From Crotalaria pallida (Eukaryota; Streptophyta; Magnoliopsida; Fabales; Fabaceae): a stretch of DNA of 64,000 nt. Within the stretch, counting starts at the first letter, position 1; every line of letters starts with the position of its first letter. The notes beneath the pieces were generated by a model. That model was not told the DNA's origin. It saw only the letters and a program-made list of their open reading frames with translations, and searched no databases. The translations under genes were made by a program, and so were the position numbers. Positions 23,159-33,222 of this stretch are shown here, piece by piece. The DNA is taken from NCBI GenBank assembly GCA_037953625.1, contig CM075655.1:27980001-28044000 (forward strand). The letters run 5' to 3'.

Positions 23159-24139
23159 ATGGCTGGGCGACGTGCCGAAAATGAGCGGATGGCTGCTATA
23201 TTAGAGAACCTGATTCAAATGAATCAGAATCAGGCCCGAATGCAACAGAACCAAGCTGAAAACATTGCAGCAGCCGCAGCCGCAGAAGCAGCAGCATTGA
23301 ATCCACCACCCATTCCTGTCGAAATTGACTGGATGACTCGATTTAGGAAATGCGAACCACCTAGGTTTGAAGGAGGGTATAATCTTGATGGAGATCAGCG
23401 ATGGCTCAAGGAAATTGAGAAGATCCTTCGCACCATGGCGCCACCTGCTGAACAAACTGTGTTGCTAGCGCAGTATATGTTGACTGATGAAGCAGAGTAT
23501 TGGTGGGAACGAGTGCGAAGAGAATTGGAGGGAGCTAATCAGGATATCACTTTTGATCTGTTTAAGGCTCACTTCCTGGGAAAGTATTTTCCTGAGGATG
23601 TTCGTAGGGAAAAAGAGATCGCCTTTCTGCATCTGGAACAAGGAAGTATGAGTGTTGGCGAATATGCGGCACAATTCGAAGACCTAATTCACTATTCTGG
23701 CAGTTATCGGGACGCGGACGAACACACCAAGTGTATTAAATTTGAAGCAGGTCTCAATGCCAGGATTAGGACTATCTTTGTACACCAGGGCATATCCAGC
23801 CTCTCTCAATTGGTGAATATGACTAGTGCTTATGAGAAGAGTTTGAACCAGCTGGAAGTAGAGGAAAGGAGCAAGAATATACCGAATGAAGTAGGTCTCA
23901 ACAAGGGTAAGGGACTGGCTCAAGGATCAGGTCCGTACGCTGTTAACCACACCAGAGCAGTAGTGATAGAGAATGCGGGTCAGAGTGCGACCGCTCCAAG
24001 GACCGGGCCACCATGTCCACATTGTGGAGGATCCCATACTCGTATGTGTTGGATGCTTGAGCAGCGTAGAAAAGAAGGTCTCTGCTTTCAATGCGGGAAA
24101 CCTGGACACCGTGCTGCAGACTGTCCTATGGGCACGTAG
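23159..24139 (+). CDS. gag: Retrotransposon Gag polyprotein (stand-alone)
   Basis: This 326-residue protein would form the virus-like particle that packages element RNA in the cytoplasm. Residues 1-50 are Gln/Asn/Ala-rich and probably coiled. About 80-200 match the retrotransposon Gag core, with WLKEIEKI, EAEYWWE and FPEDVRREKEIAFLHLEQG-type text. The C-terminal part has a CPHCGGSHTRMC cluster and a canonical CCHC zinc knuckle, CFQCGKPGHRAADC, for nucleic-acid binding. The frame stops three residues after the knuckle (MGT then TAG), where related elements continue into protease. The ATG follows the primer site by 169 bases. I see no frameshift within gag, so it may still be functional even though pol is absent. 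Confidence 0.93.
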   Translation: MAGRRAENERMAAILENLIQMNQNQARMQQNQAENIAAAAAAEAAALNPPPIPVEIDWMTRFRKCEPPRFEGGYNLDGDQRWLKEIEKILRTMAPPAEQTVLLAQYMLTDEAEYWWERVRRELEGANQDITFDLFKAHFLGKYFPEDVRREKEIAFLHLEQGSMSVGEYAAQFEDLIHYSGSYRDADEHTKCIKFEAGLNARIRTIFVHQGISSLSQLVNMTSAYEKSLNQLEVEERSKNIPNEVGLNKGKGLAQGSGPYAVNHTRAVVIENAGQSATAPRTGPPCPHCGGSHTRMCWMLEQRRKEGLCFQCGKPGHRAADCPMGT

Positions 24140-25886
24140 AATGAGGAATAAACTTATCCAAGGTACTTTTCATGTTAATGCTGCATCAACTGATTACTTT
24201 AGCGCCTTTGCCTAGAGTAAGTGTGAGTAGTGTAATCTAGAAGGAGTTGATAAGTGTTAAAACCTTAGTGAGAAATTCCACCAAGCCCAATTATGATAGT
24301 GTCGTCCTCTAATAGAGTGTAAGGTCAGGATTGGTCATCCTTTCTCTTGCATCTGTTAAAAGATAATGCTATCATTCAATAATGCAGTGATGTACAGTTA
24401 ATAAATGTGAGATTGGGACTGACCACCTCGGTCTTCACGTTTATTGACATGCTATATTATTGCAATCATCTAGTTGAGATCCGAATGAACCCTTTAGGAA
24501 TTCTATCTCTGTCGGAAGCCCGATTGAACTTTAATCCTATAGGATCTTTACTAAGACTCATGAACAGTGATTCACAAACCAGCCCCATTCAAGACACTCT
24601 TATTTTATATTTCTACCGAGAACACCCAACTAAATGATTGAATCACCCTTCTAACTCGTATGAGAATTTAGCCGTATGCGTAGGTATAAAGAGCCTAGCT
24701 AATCAATTCTTGGAATCAACCCAGTTTCCTCCCTGCCTTCGACTTACTCAGGTATGTTGATAATAAGTGGGGGAGACGTGACGACTCAATTCGGATCCTA
24801 TCCGAGCGACAATAACTCGCAATCATACCGTAAGCCATAGGACTACTAAACAGATAATTCCAAACATTTCGAAGAGAGTCGAATGAGGGTTGAACTAGAG
24901 ATAAAACAAGACCTTCCAAAAAATGACACCGAATTGTGAAATAACGACTAGACCTTGACCTTGACCCTCAAGTGTAATCAATCTTTAGGAATTCCTATAT
25001 CGAATTGAAATTACTAAACGAACAGGAAGGATATAGCATCGAAGTAGAATGCAAACGCGGTGAAGATTGATTTTAAGAGTGACTTTGCTAGACTCACTTG
25101 AAGGAGTAAAAGGTGAACGGGATAAAAGTGAAGTCACGAAGTGGAATCTCAATCAAGACATTACGTCGGAACACCGCAAGTGATAATCTCAGTCTTTTGG
25201 GACCCTGTGCATTTGATAGGACCCCGATTGACCGAGACCAACTAGTTAGCCGCAGATCCATAGAAGCGCATCCTTCGACGACTCTCTACTGAAAATGCAT
25301 ACTTTGGGGATAATCTCCATTGTCTTCTTGCGTGACATGTATCCAGTCCATCCTGGGTCATCTTGCAAAAACCATGAGACTCACTCTTGAGTGCTTCCTG
25401 TTTCTTCTTCTCACTTTCACTCTCTTCAAGCTTCAAGCATCTCAGATGCATAGGTGAGAATTCTCCAAGTCGTAGAAACCTAAAATAATTCAATGTCTAC
25501 CGGTAAATAGTCATCTACGTATCCTCTTTTCAGCCTTGGATACCTGTCGGGAACCTGCGTACTCTATTCCGAACAACAAACGAGCATGCCCCCTAGCATG
25601 GATATAATCAAGTATGTCAATGCTAAGTGGGGGAGGATTTCAATCCAAGGGATGGGAGATGGAACTTTAATAATAAGAAAAACTGACGATCCTGTGTAGA
25701 TAGGGATATTTCGTGGTGCCTGAAGACAGATGTTAAAATGGGCATGGCCCTAACCACATGTGGAGCGGAAATTAAAAACCAAAGGGGAGTGAAAACCGTG
25801 GTCAGAAGCTTACCAATGGGATGGTTCTCCATTTGAAGGAATTAAACGGAATTTCGGGGACGAAATTCTAATAAGTGGGGGAGAAT
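24140..25886 (+). other. Non-coding 3' interior of the gag-only element, with repeated PPT-like tracts
   Basis: No pol domain can be found in any frame; short open frames such as 24407-24637 are unremarkable. AAGTGGGGGAG occurs three times: 24764-24774, 25624-25634 and, as the true polypurine tract beside the LTR, 25873-25883. The first two share an upstream GTATGT-AT context. The conserved pol-end sequence TTTCGGGGACGAAATTCT lies at 25852-25869, so the 3' terminus of the ancestral pol region is kept while the domains are gone. Confidence 0.8.
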
Positions 25887-28800
25887 TGTAACATCCCTAA
25901 TTTAATTCCAAGCAATAATTAACGAATTAATAGAATCCAAGTGGATGGAATGGGTAGATTAATTGCTTAAAGAATTTTGGGAGCAAGGTGAGTAGTAATT
26001 ATAAGTATTAGGGGTTGTGTAGGAGACATTGGTAGCAAGGGGCAAAATTATCTAAGCGAAATCGGGAGTTAAATCGGTGTTTTAAATGTTGGAAATCAGC
26101 CGAAAAGAGAAAATTAGGAATTTATTATAGGATGTTAAGAAACTAAATTCCACCGTTGGATATGAAGTTTAAGGGGTTAAGAAGTTTGTCTAAAAATTTG
26201 GGCCCGATCCGACGGTTAACGAAGAAGTTATGGCGAATCGAAGTCTGTGATCACTGGTGCACGCCCAGGCGCACCGGTGCACGCCCAGGCGCACCGGTGC
26301 ACGCCCAGGCGCACCAGGGTGCATCAGATGCACCAACTCAGGTGCTTGTGCGCTTAGGCGCACATAAATCGCACCCAGGCGCGCGACGCAGGTCTGATAC
26401 GCACCAACACCATAAAATGGTGCGCCAGCCCCCATACCTCCGCCCCATTCTCCCTCCCTCACCCAAAATCACCCCCCAACACCTCCAACCAGCCCTAGAG
26501 CCACCCAAGGCCACCACCTCCCTCCTTGCTCTTCCTCCTCCCCATAGATCCACTCCCTATCCTCCCTCTTAATCTCTTTCTCTCTCACCTCCATGAACCA
26601 TCCTCTCTCTCACCTAGGGCTTTGCTTTCTCTCTCCTCCAACCACCACCACTATGAGCAACCCTTCCCCTCTCTTTCCCCTATTGATTTGAGTTCTCTCT
26701 CTCTCTCCCTCTTCCCTCTATTCGGTTTCTCTCTCCTTGCCACCACAACCCACCGCCACCAAGAGCCACCACCGCCACTTCACCGGCCACCACAACCACC
26801 ATGAGCCGCCACCACCACTGTCCCGATCCATCACCATACCCATAAACCCCTCCCTTTTTCCATTCTCTCTCTCACCGTGAACCCTCTCTCTCTCCTCCCG
26901 GTGTCGAAGAGCAACACCGTCACCGTGATCGAGATCGATTGTCCCCACCGTGCTTGGAATCGAAGATTGGGGAAGCTTGGGACCAAGTTGGAGCCGAGCT
27001 AAAGCGTGGGTCGGGGAGTAAAGCGCCAGATTAAGGTTACCCCTCACTATCACCGATTGAGGTAAGGGGTTTCATTACCAGTCCTTAAGGGGTGTATTTT
27101 TGGGTAGTTATATCTACCGCTAGGACCGGGGGAAATGTTAATTGCTAACGAACCTTAGGGTAACCTGCTAATAATGAAGAAAGATAGATGGAGTAAATAG
27201 GGGAACCAACTAGTGATGAATAAAAAGGTAAGTAAAAGAATAACTAATTAATTAGATTGGTAGGGTGTGGCAAAAGAATAGAAATGGTGAATAGGGAAAT
27301 AAATTAGAAATGAACAAATGAGAGTAAAGAGAATTAAAGTATAATTGTATGTGGTAAAATCAGGTAAAAGTTAAACGGAATTGGTAGACAAAATAATGAC
27401 AAATAATATGGACAATTAATATTGGATAAATATGGTGATGTATCGTAGGCCTTCGATTTGGGGGAGACGATACATCGTAAAATTGGGGTTGTATTGTAGG
27501 CCTTCGATTTGGGGGAGACAATACAACGAAACTGGGGCGATGTATGTAGGCCTTCGATTTGGTGGAGACATACATCGTCGATGGTGTATGTATGTAGGCC
27601 TTCGATTTGGTGGAGACATACATACACCGTAAATAAAAAAGGAAAAGGAAATAAAAATGGTAAATGTCACAGGTGGTTGTATTGACCCTGTGGCACGGCG
27701 CAGGTAGTTGTATTGACCCTGTGGCCTGATAAATGGTAAGTGTCACAGGTGGTTGTATTGACCCTGTGGCACGGCGCAGGTGGTTGTATTGACCCTGCGG
27801 CCTAAATAAAATGGTACATGTTACAGGTGGTTGTATTGACCCTGTGGCACAGCGCAGGTGGTTGTATTGACCCTGTGGCCAAATAATAAAGAGGTAAAAC
27901 GGTAATGGAAAAGCGATGTATGTAGGCCTTCGATTTGGTGGAGACATACATACACCCTAAATAAAAAGGAAAAAGGAAAGGATAATGGATAAAATAAGGT
28001 AAACGGTAAAGGAAAAGCGATGTATGTAGGCCTTCGATTTGGTGGAGACATACATACACCGTAAATAAAAGGGAAAAGAATAAGGAAAAAGGTAAGGGGA
28101 TATAACGGGATTTATTTGGAAACGGGGAAAATAATTAAAAAGGAAAAATGGAAAAGGAAATGGAAAATGGTAATGAAAAGGAAAAATGGATAATAGAGTG
28201 GACATTGACAAATGAAATAAGAAGGTAAACAATGGAATTAATATAGGAATTAGAGGAAATAAATAAGGTGAATAACTATGGAAATGCTAAACATAAACGA
28301 ATAATGGAAAACGGATAAACGATGAAAATAAGAGGAGGGGAAAGGAAGAAAAAGTAATAGGTTAGTTGGAAAGAGAGTGAATAGAGAAACTAGGGTGATT
28401 AGGAAAAAGGGGTAAACAGGATAGAGCGAAAGTAACGAGGAACAAGAATAATTAGAGGTTACGAATTATTTAAAAGGAAACAATTAAAAAGAAAAAGAAT
28501 TGGGAAACAGTTAGGAAGGAAAAAGGGGAAAAGAAGAGCACGAATTAAGTAGTATAGCATAGGCTTGAATGGTCTTGGTGTGTCGTATATATCTGCTTAG
28601 AAATCTCTCTTTTATGTTCTGTGTGATGCTTCCCCTGTGTGGTTAATATTTTTCAGGTACACAAGTGGAGCATACACCAGTGCTGGCCGAGCAGGATTTT
28701 AAGTTCCACTACGTGGAATGTATTTTACATATTTTGAGTGGATAATTACTTTTTGTAAATTATATATGAATTAGTAGTTTGCCCTAAAATTGCATTAATC

Positions 28801-29025
28801 AGGCGTTTGGATCTGTTACGACTTTTAAACTGTTGTTGTTTATGTTTTTAAACAATTCTGGACTGACAGGTTTTTAGAAGAAAATTTTTGGGAAGTCCGG
28901 AAAACAGAGGAAACTCTGCCGGATTTTTGTAAAACCTTTTAAAAGAATTTAAGTGTTAAAAAGAAATTTTCAAACCCCGATTTTAATAAAACCTAAAATT
29001 ATCTAATAAATGTGAGAGTGTTACA
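25887..29025 (+). repeat. 3' LTR of the gag-only element
   Basis: The 3139-bp LTR runs TGTAACATCCC to GTGTTACA and is followed by the AATGA duplication. Point differences from the 5' LTR are few; most differences are changes in copy number in the GC-rich block (three units against two) and in the hairpin arrays. The donor-like site is at 27061/27062 and the acceptor-like site at 28656/28657. Confidence 0.95.
27437..28060 (+). repeat. Hairpin arrays of the 3' LTR
   Basis: Six AGGCCTTCG-core modules (four at 27437-27628 and two hybrids near 27914-28060) flank six TGGTTGTATTGAC-core modules (about 27665-27881). The first four modules carry the same four covarying arm pairs as in the 5' LTR. Confidence 0.85.
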
Positions 29026-30646
29026 AATGAGCTTTGTGAAAGTTGATGAGATGAGATGAGAAAGAGTGAATCATGATGATTAGATGAAAGTGATTGAGGC
29101 ATGAGGCCATTGAGAATTTAGGGGGAACAGATTACGATTAGTGGTCGAGCTTCGTTGAAGGGATGCACCAAGGACGAGCCGACTGTTAGGATTAAGCCGT
29201 TTAATAAAACTCTAAAACTTGAAAAGACTTAAAAAGACTTTTACAAACGTGGTGAGGTATGAGTGTCGTATCGAAGTAGTGGAGAGGAAGGAACCATAGG
29301 TATCTGCGGATACTTAGGAGGAGATTGCATGAGGGGAGGACGATGACGGTGAAACGTCAAGAAGTCTAGAGTATATTTCTAGGCGGAAAGAATCCCACAT
29401 GTGGTGTACTAACGTGGTAGGGACTGGGTCTAATACCGTGGTAAGTTCCGTATCGCGAACTAGAAATTATACTGTCGCCCCCTTGATTGCAAATCGAGAA
29501 CAGTGAGAGGGACTGGAACGGGGCATTTGTGATTGCCGCTGAGAGCGTGCCTTGATATATATGTGAATTGATATGATATGATTTGAGGCTGAGTCCTCCT
29601 GGTCTGGGACCATCTGATTGTGTGACAGCTGTCGTGCCCGCGTGGTAAAGCTCTTGTACTCCTGTTTGCTTCCGACTAGGTTGGGTTGATGACCGAGGAG
29701 ATGTAGACGTGTGTGAGAGTTCAATGATGTTTCCCCCTCATCATTGAGAGAACCATTTGATAAAACTTAATAATGATAGAAGATTACAAGCAAGAAAGCA
29801 CAAAGAATTTAAGAAGAATTGAGAAAGATTCAAAGAAGAAAGAAAAGTATAAGTAATTGTTGGAAAGATGATGATGAGACTTGAGAGTTTGAAGGCATGT
29901 TTTCCAAGTGAAGTAATGTATGTTGTGATGAGTTATGATTTTGATATCTTTGATATATTATGATATGCCTTGTTTATAAGTGTTTCCTATGCGCTTACAT
30001 GAATATAGATGTCATATGCATAGCATGAGTAATTGTTGTTGCATGAGAATTAGTAGGTTCCATGTCTTTATCATATGCCTCTAGTTATTATTCTACTGTC
30101 CTGTCATGTTGTACTTCTGGAATATTGACCATCTCTCCTATCATGTTGTCATATCAAGTTGCTCCGGTATTGCAACGGATAGATGGTCGACTCTGTAGTA
30201 TAATTGGTGCTTTCGTCTCAATGCGACTTCGGCAGTGGGCTTCAGCTAAGAAGATTAGAGGTCAAGAATAGTAATAGGTAATTCCCTTGAGCACTGTATT
30301 CCTTGAAACTACTTGGTTAACGTTGTCATATCATTCTGTACCTCACTTGATATTTTATTGAATATGGCTTTTGAAAGAATAAAGTTTTATAAAACAAGAA
30401 ATGAAAATGTTTTCTCAAAGCAGATTTATGAAGCCAAGTTACAAAGTGCGATGTTAAGTAACATCTCGGTTTGGAACTTGACTTGTGATGTGTGACATGA
30501 GAATATTATTTCAATCAAGTTAATGAAATGTTTTTGAACTTAAAGGTTCTCATGCCCATGCCACCCTTTAAAAAAAATTCCCAAATTTTTGCTATATTTT
30601 TGTTAAAGAGATGATGTTTTCATGTTGTCGAAATCGGGGTGTTACA
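29026..30646 (+). repeat. Solo LTR, 3' segment
   Basis: It starts with the AATGA duplication and ends GGGGTGTTACA before TATAT. Read in reverse it parallels 3459-5150 of the long-LTR element, including CACATGTGG, GGGACTGGGTCTAATACCG and GAGGCTGAGTCCTCCTGGTC. Hairpins are at 29537-29547 (CGCT-GAG-AGCG) and 29721-29747 (TCAATGATG/CATCATTGA). No gene was seen. Confidence 0.8.
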
Positions 30647-32141
30647 TATATCCTAAGCCTAAAACCGAATCGCCCTAAAAATAACAAATCAAAGCAAAAA
30701 TTCATTCAATTACCTATTCTCATGCTAGAACCGAAAAATACATTAAATAAACATCAAGGATCATCAATCAATTACATGCAAGCAAGAACAATTTCATTTT
30801 CCCTCTTTCTAAACCCTAGTTGTGCCATGCATAAAGGAAATAAGAAAAATTTTTGCAAATCAAACACAATAACTCAAGAACAACACTAAATTAACTCATA
30901 TTCAAGTGTTCTCAACACAAATAATGAACAAAAATTATTTTGAACCAAAAGGGACCAAAACCGTGAGCTTCATTTCATGGTGCCTGTCCAGTTTTTTGTT
31001 TTTAAACATCAATCTACATATATTTAAGCATAGAAAATCATGAAGAATAAGAAGATTTAACATGCTAAAGCTTATGGCCATCAAACACAAAAACCCCTCT
31101 TTGAAAGCTTCATGAAAACCGAAAAATAAAGAGGAAAAGAGAAAGAAAATAAGCTAGAGAACCATTACCTAAAGCGAAGAATGAAAATGAGCAAGAAAAA
31201 TTGAAGCTTCCCTCTTCCTCTCCTTCCTCCTCTCCACGGGTTCCTCTCTCTCTCTCTCTATCACTTCTCTCTTTTTTTTTCTAAGAAGCTAAGTGTGTAA
31301 GAGTGTGGGTAAGGGGGCATGAGGGGGTATTTATAAGGGTTGGTTTAAATGGGGTTCAGATAATAAAAAGTGGGGTACAAAAATATTGAAGAGTCTTCCT
31401 CCTTAAGCCATATATTCCCTCATGGTTTTTACTTCATAAAATGGGGTGGAATGTTGCAATTTTATCTTATATTTATAGGTAGGTTTGGGAAAATTAAATA
31501 AAGTAGAGACATGCATTGGCTCAAAATCTATTTAGGATAGGGTCATTAATTGGATGTCTCCCATAGGGTACATATAGGGTGGCTACACTTTAATTAGGGT
31601 AGGTTGTATTTAATTGGATCATCCTAGGGTCTTGTGCACTCATAAAGGAATGCCTAACAATTAAAATTTAAAATGCATAAAATCATTTGAAAACCGTGCA
31701 ACATCATCTTACAGTGGAAAATATTATTTTTCCAATACATTAAATAACACTCGAAAATCATAAATTCAATTTGCTTCAATAAAACATTATAATCTTCAAA
31801 GATAATAAAAATTTCGTGAACAGTACGAATAAAATCCCAAACTTTACAAAAATAAATTCTACTTTTCAATACAATCGTTTTGATTGTAAATTTGTTTAAT
31901 TTGGATGTACAGATTAAAAATTACTAATTTTCAAAGTTAAACAAATCCTTTAAATCAATAATTAATAATTCCTTCAAAACACAAAGAAAAATAATTTACC
32001 ATTATCAAATATATTCCAAACTATTATTTTTATTCGTAAATTCAAATCAAATAACCAATTTATGTAATTTCGGAAATAACCGCACAATCATAAATTCAAA
32101 AAAATCAATTTATGGAAATATGAAAAATTGTGGGTATTACA
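30647..32141 (-). mobile_element. Right fragment of the old minus-strand long LTR
   Basis: On the minus strand it begins TGTAATACCCACAATTTTT at 32141 and reaches the TATAT duplication at 30647. A minus-strand TATA box (CTTATAAATA) lies at 31328-31337, about 0.8 kb from the start, as in the other family members. A CT-rich leader follows at 31200-31275. It continues at 3452-872. The region 31450-32141 is AT-rich and non-coding. Confidence 0.7.
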
Positions 32142-33058
32142 CTTGATCCCTCATCCCTCTGTGTGCTTGACCCCTTCCACCGCTCGTTGTGCTTGACCCT
32201 CTCTGCCCTTCGCGGTGCGCCTTATTATGCTTCTCATCCTTTATCAGTTTGGTGCCTCCCTCTAAACTGTCTCTCCTGTCTTTGTTTTGTTCTCTCACTA
32301 ATTGTTACTTTAGTTTTTTGGTGTTTTATATAAAAAAAATTCTATTTTCTTTTTCTTTGTTGTGATGAAATAGTGAATACTATCTTGATTTGAAGCAATG
32401 AAAGTGGTTTGGTGCTCTTATTTTGTTTTGATTTTTTTTTTGCACACCAAGTGTTTAAACTAGTTTATGAATTCTATTATGCATCACTTTTTATTTTCCT
32501 ATTTTATTTTATTTTTGGATGTTTTTGATTTATTATTAGTTGTTACAAAGTGCAAACATTACAAGTTGTGTGGCAGGAAATTATTAATTCATACGAATTT
32601 CAACTTGTTGATTGTATTTTTATTTTTGCAATTTTATATTTTTTAAATTTATATATAATTTTATTAATAAAATAAATAAATAAATGTATATATATAAAAG
32701 AACGTAGCCATACCCTAATTTTTTTAAAAATGTCGTTCCCCGTACCCTTACTGAGTACCAGTACCGTACTCATACTCATGCAACACTGAGAATAAGAGAA
32801 AGATGAGAAGAAATGATAAAATGTGGCTGAAATTGTATTTTATTTCTTGGGCAAAGTTTACAATACAATGAGTCCTATTTAAAAGAAAAGATGAAACCTG
32901 GTATGAATTTGTAAATCTCTAATATAAATTTGTTTCAACTAAAGATAAATATAAAGTAAAATAAACTCAAACTATGAGAGAGTCATCACTAATTAAATAA
33001 ATACCCATTGTTTATAACATAATCACATTATTATTAGAATATGAAACAGTTTTATTTT
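32142..33058. other. AT-rich unassigned DNA
   Basis: I cannot assign about 0.9 kb. A CCCTC/CTTGACCC-type pyrimidine-rich patch lies at 32142-32290, a long AT-rich stretch at 32330-32690, and a short GTACC/GTAC-rich patch at 32740-32790. No credible open frame or splice-supported exon was seen. Confidence 0.5.
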
Positions 33059-33222
33059 TTGGTTCTTCAATTTTTTTTTGGTAAAGAAAAATTGCATTAC
33101 CAACGAACAAATAATACACATCACGGCAATAATCTACCTTCTAGCCACCTTCTAGGAAGAGTTCTAAGAGTTAGAAAATCCCAAAAAAATATAGCATGAA
33201 AACTAACAAAATAATCTGAAAT

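Larger units (their letters stand above)
19761..29025 (+). mobile_element. Gag-only Ty3/gypsy-type LTR retrotransposon
   Basis: Structure in order: 5' LTR 19761-22974, primer site TGGTATCAGAGC (initiator Met tRNA) at 22978-22989, gag 23159-24139, 1.75 kb of non-coding DNA, polypurine tract AAGTGGGGGAGAA ending at 25885 with one T before the 3' LTR 25887-29025. The target duplication AATGA is at 19756-19760 and 29026-29030. There is no protease, reverse transcriptase, RNase H or integrase, so mobility would depend on a relative. The iMet primer, the TTTCGGGGACGAAATTCT pol-end remnant at 25852-25869 and the gag zinc knuckle suggest a chromovirus (Tekay-like) ancestor; lineage assignment is inference. 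Confidence 0.95.
3453..30646 (+). mobile_element. Solo LTR of the long-LTR family, split by two nested elements
   Basis: The pieces are 3453-3458, 15585-19760 and 29026-30646. Joined at the duplicated target sites they give about 5.8 kb, beginning TGTAACATCCC and ending GGGGTGTTACA. The 5-bp duplication TATAT flanks it at 3448-3452 and 30647-30651. No primer-binding site or polypurine tract adjoins either end, so it is a solo LTR. It is the diverged, opposite-orientation relative of the LTRs at 3459-8994 and 10051-15584. A TATA-like TTTATATAG lies at 16557-16565, roughly 0.98 kb into the joined LTR, and GA-rich leader sequence follows it. Confidence 0.85.

Noticed and set aside
30170..30250. 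tRNA-like phrase (GATGGTCGACTCTGTAGTATAATTGG)
   Set aside because: Resembles part of a D-arm by eye, but no acceptor stem, anticodon arm or T-arm can be arranged.
32740..32790. GTACC/GTAC-rich patch as a regulatory element
   Set aside because: Short, isolated and not repeated elsewhere in the window.
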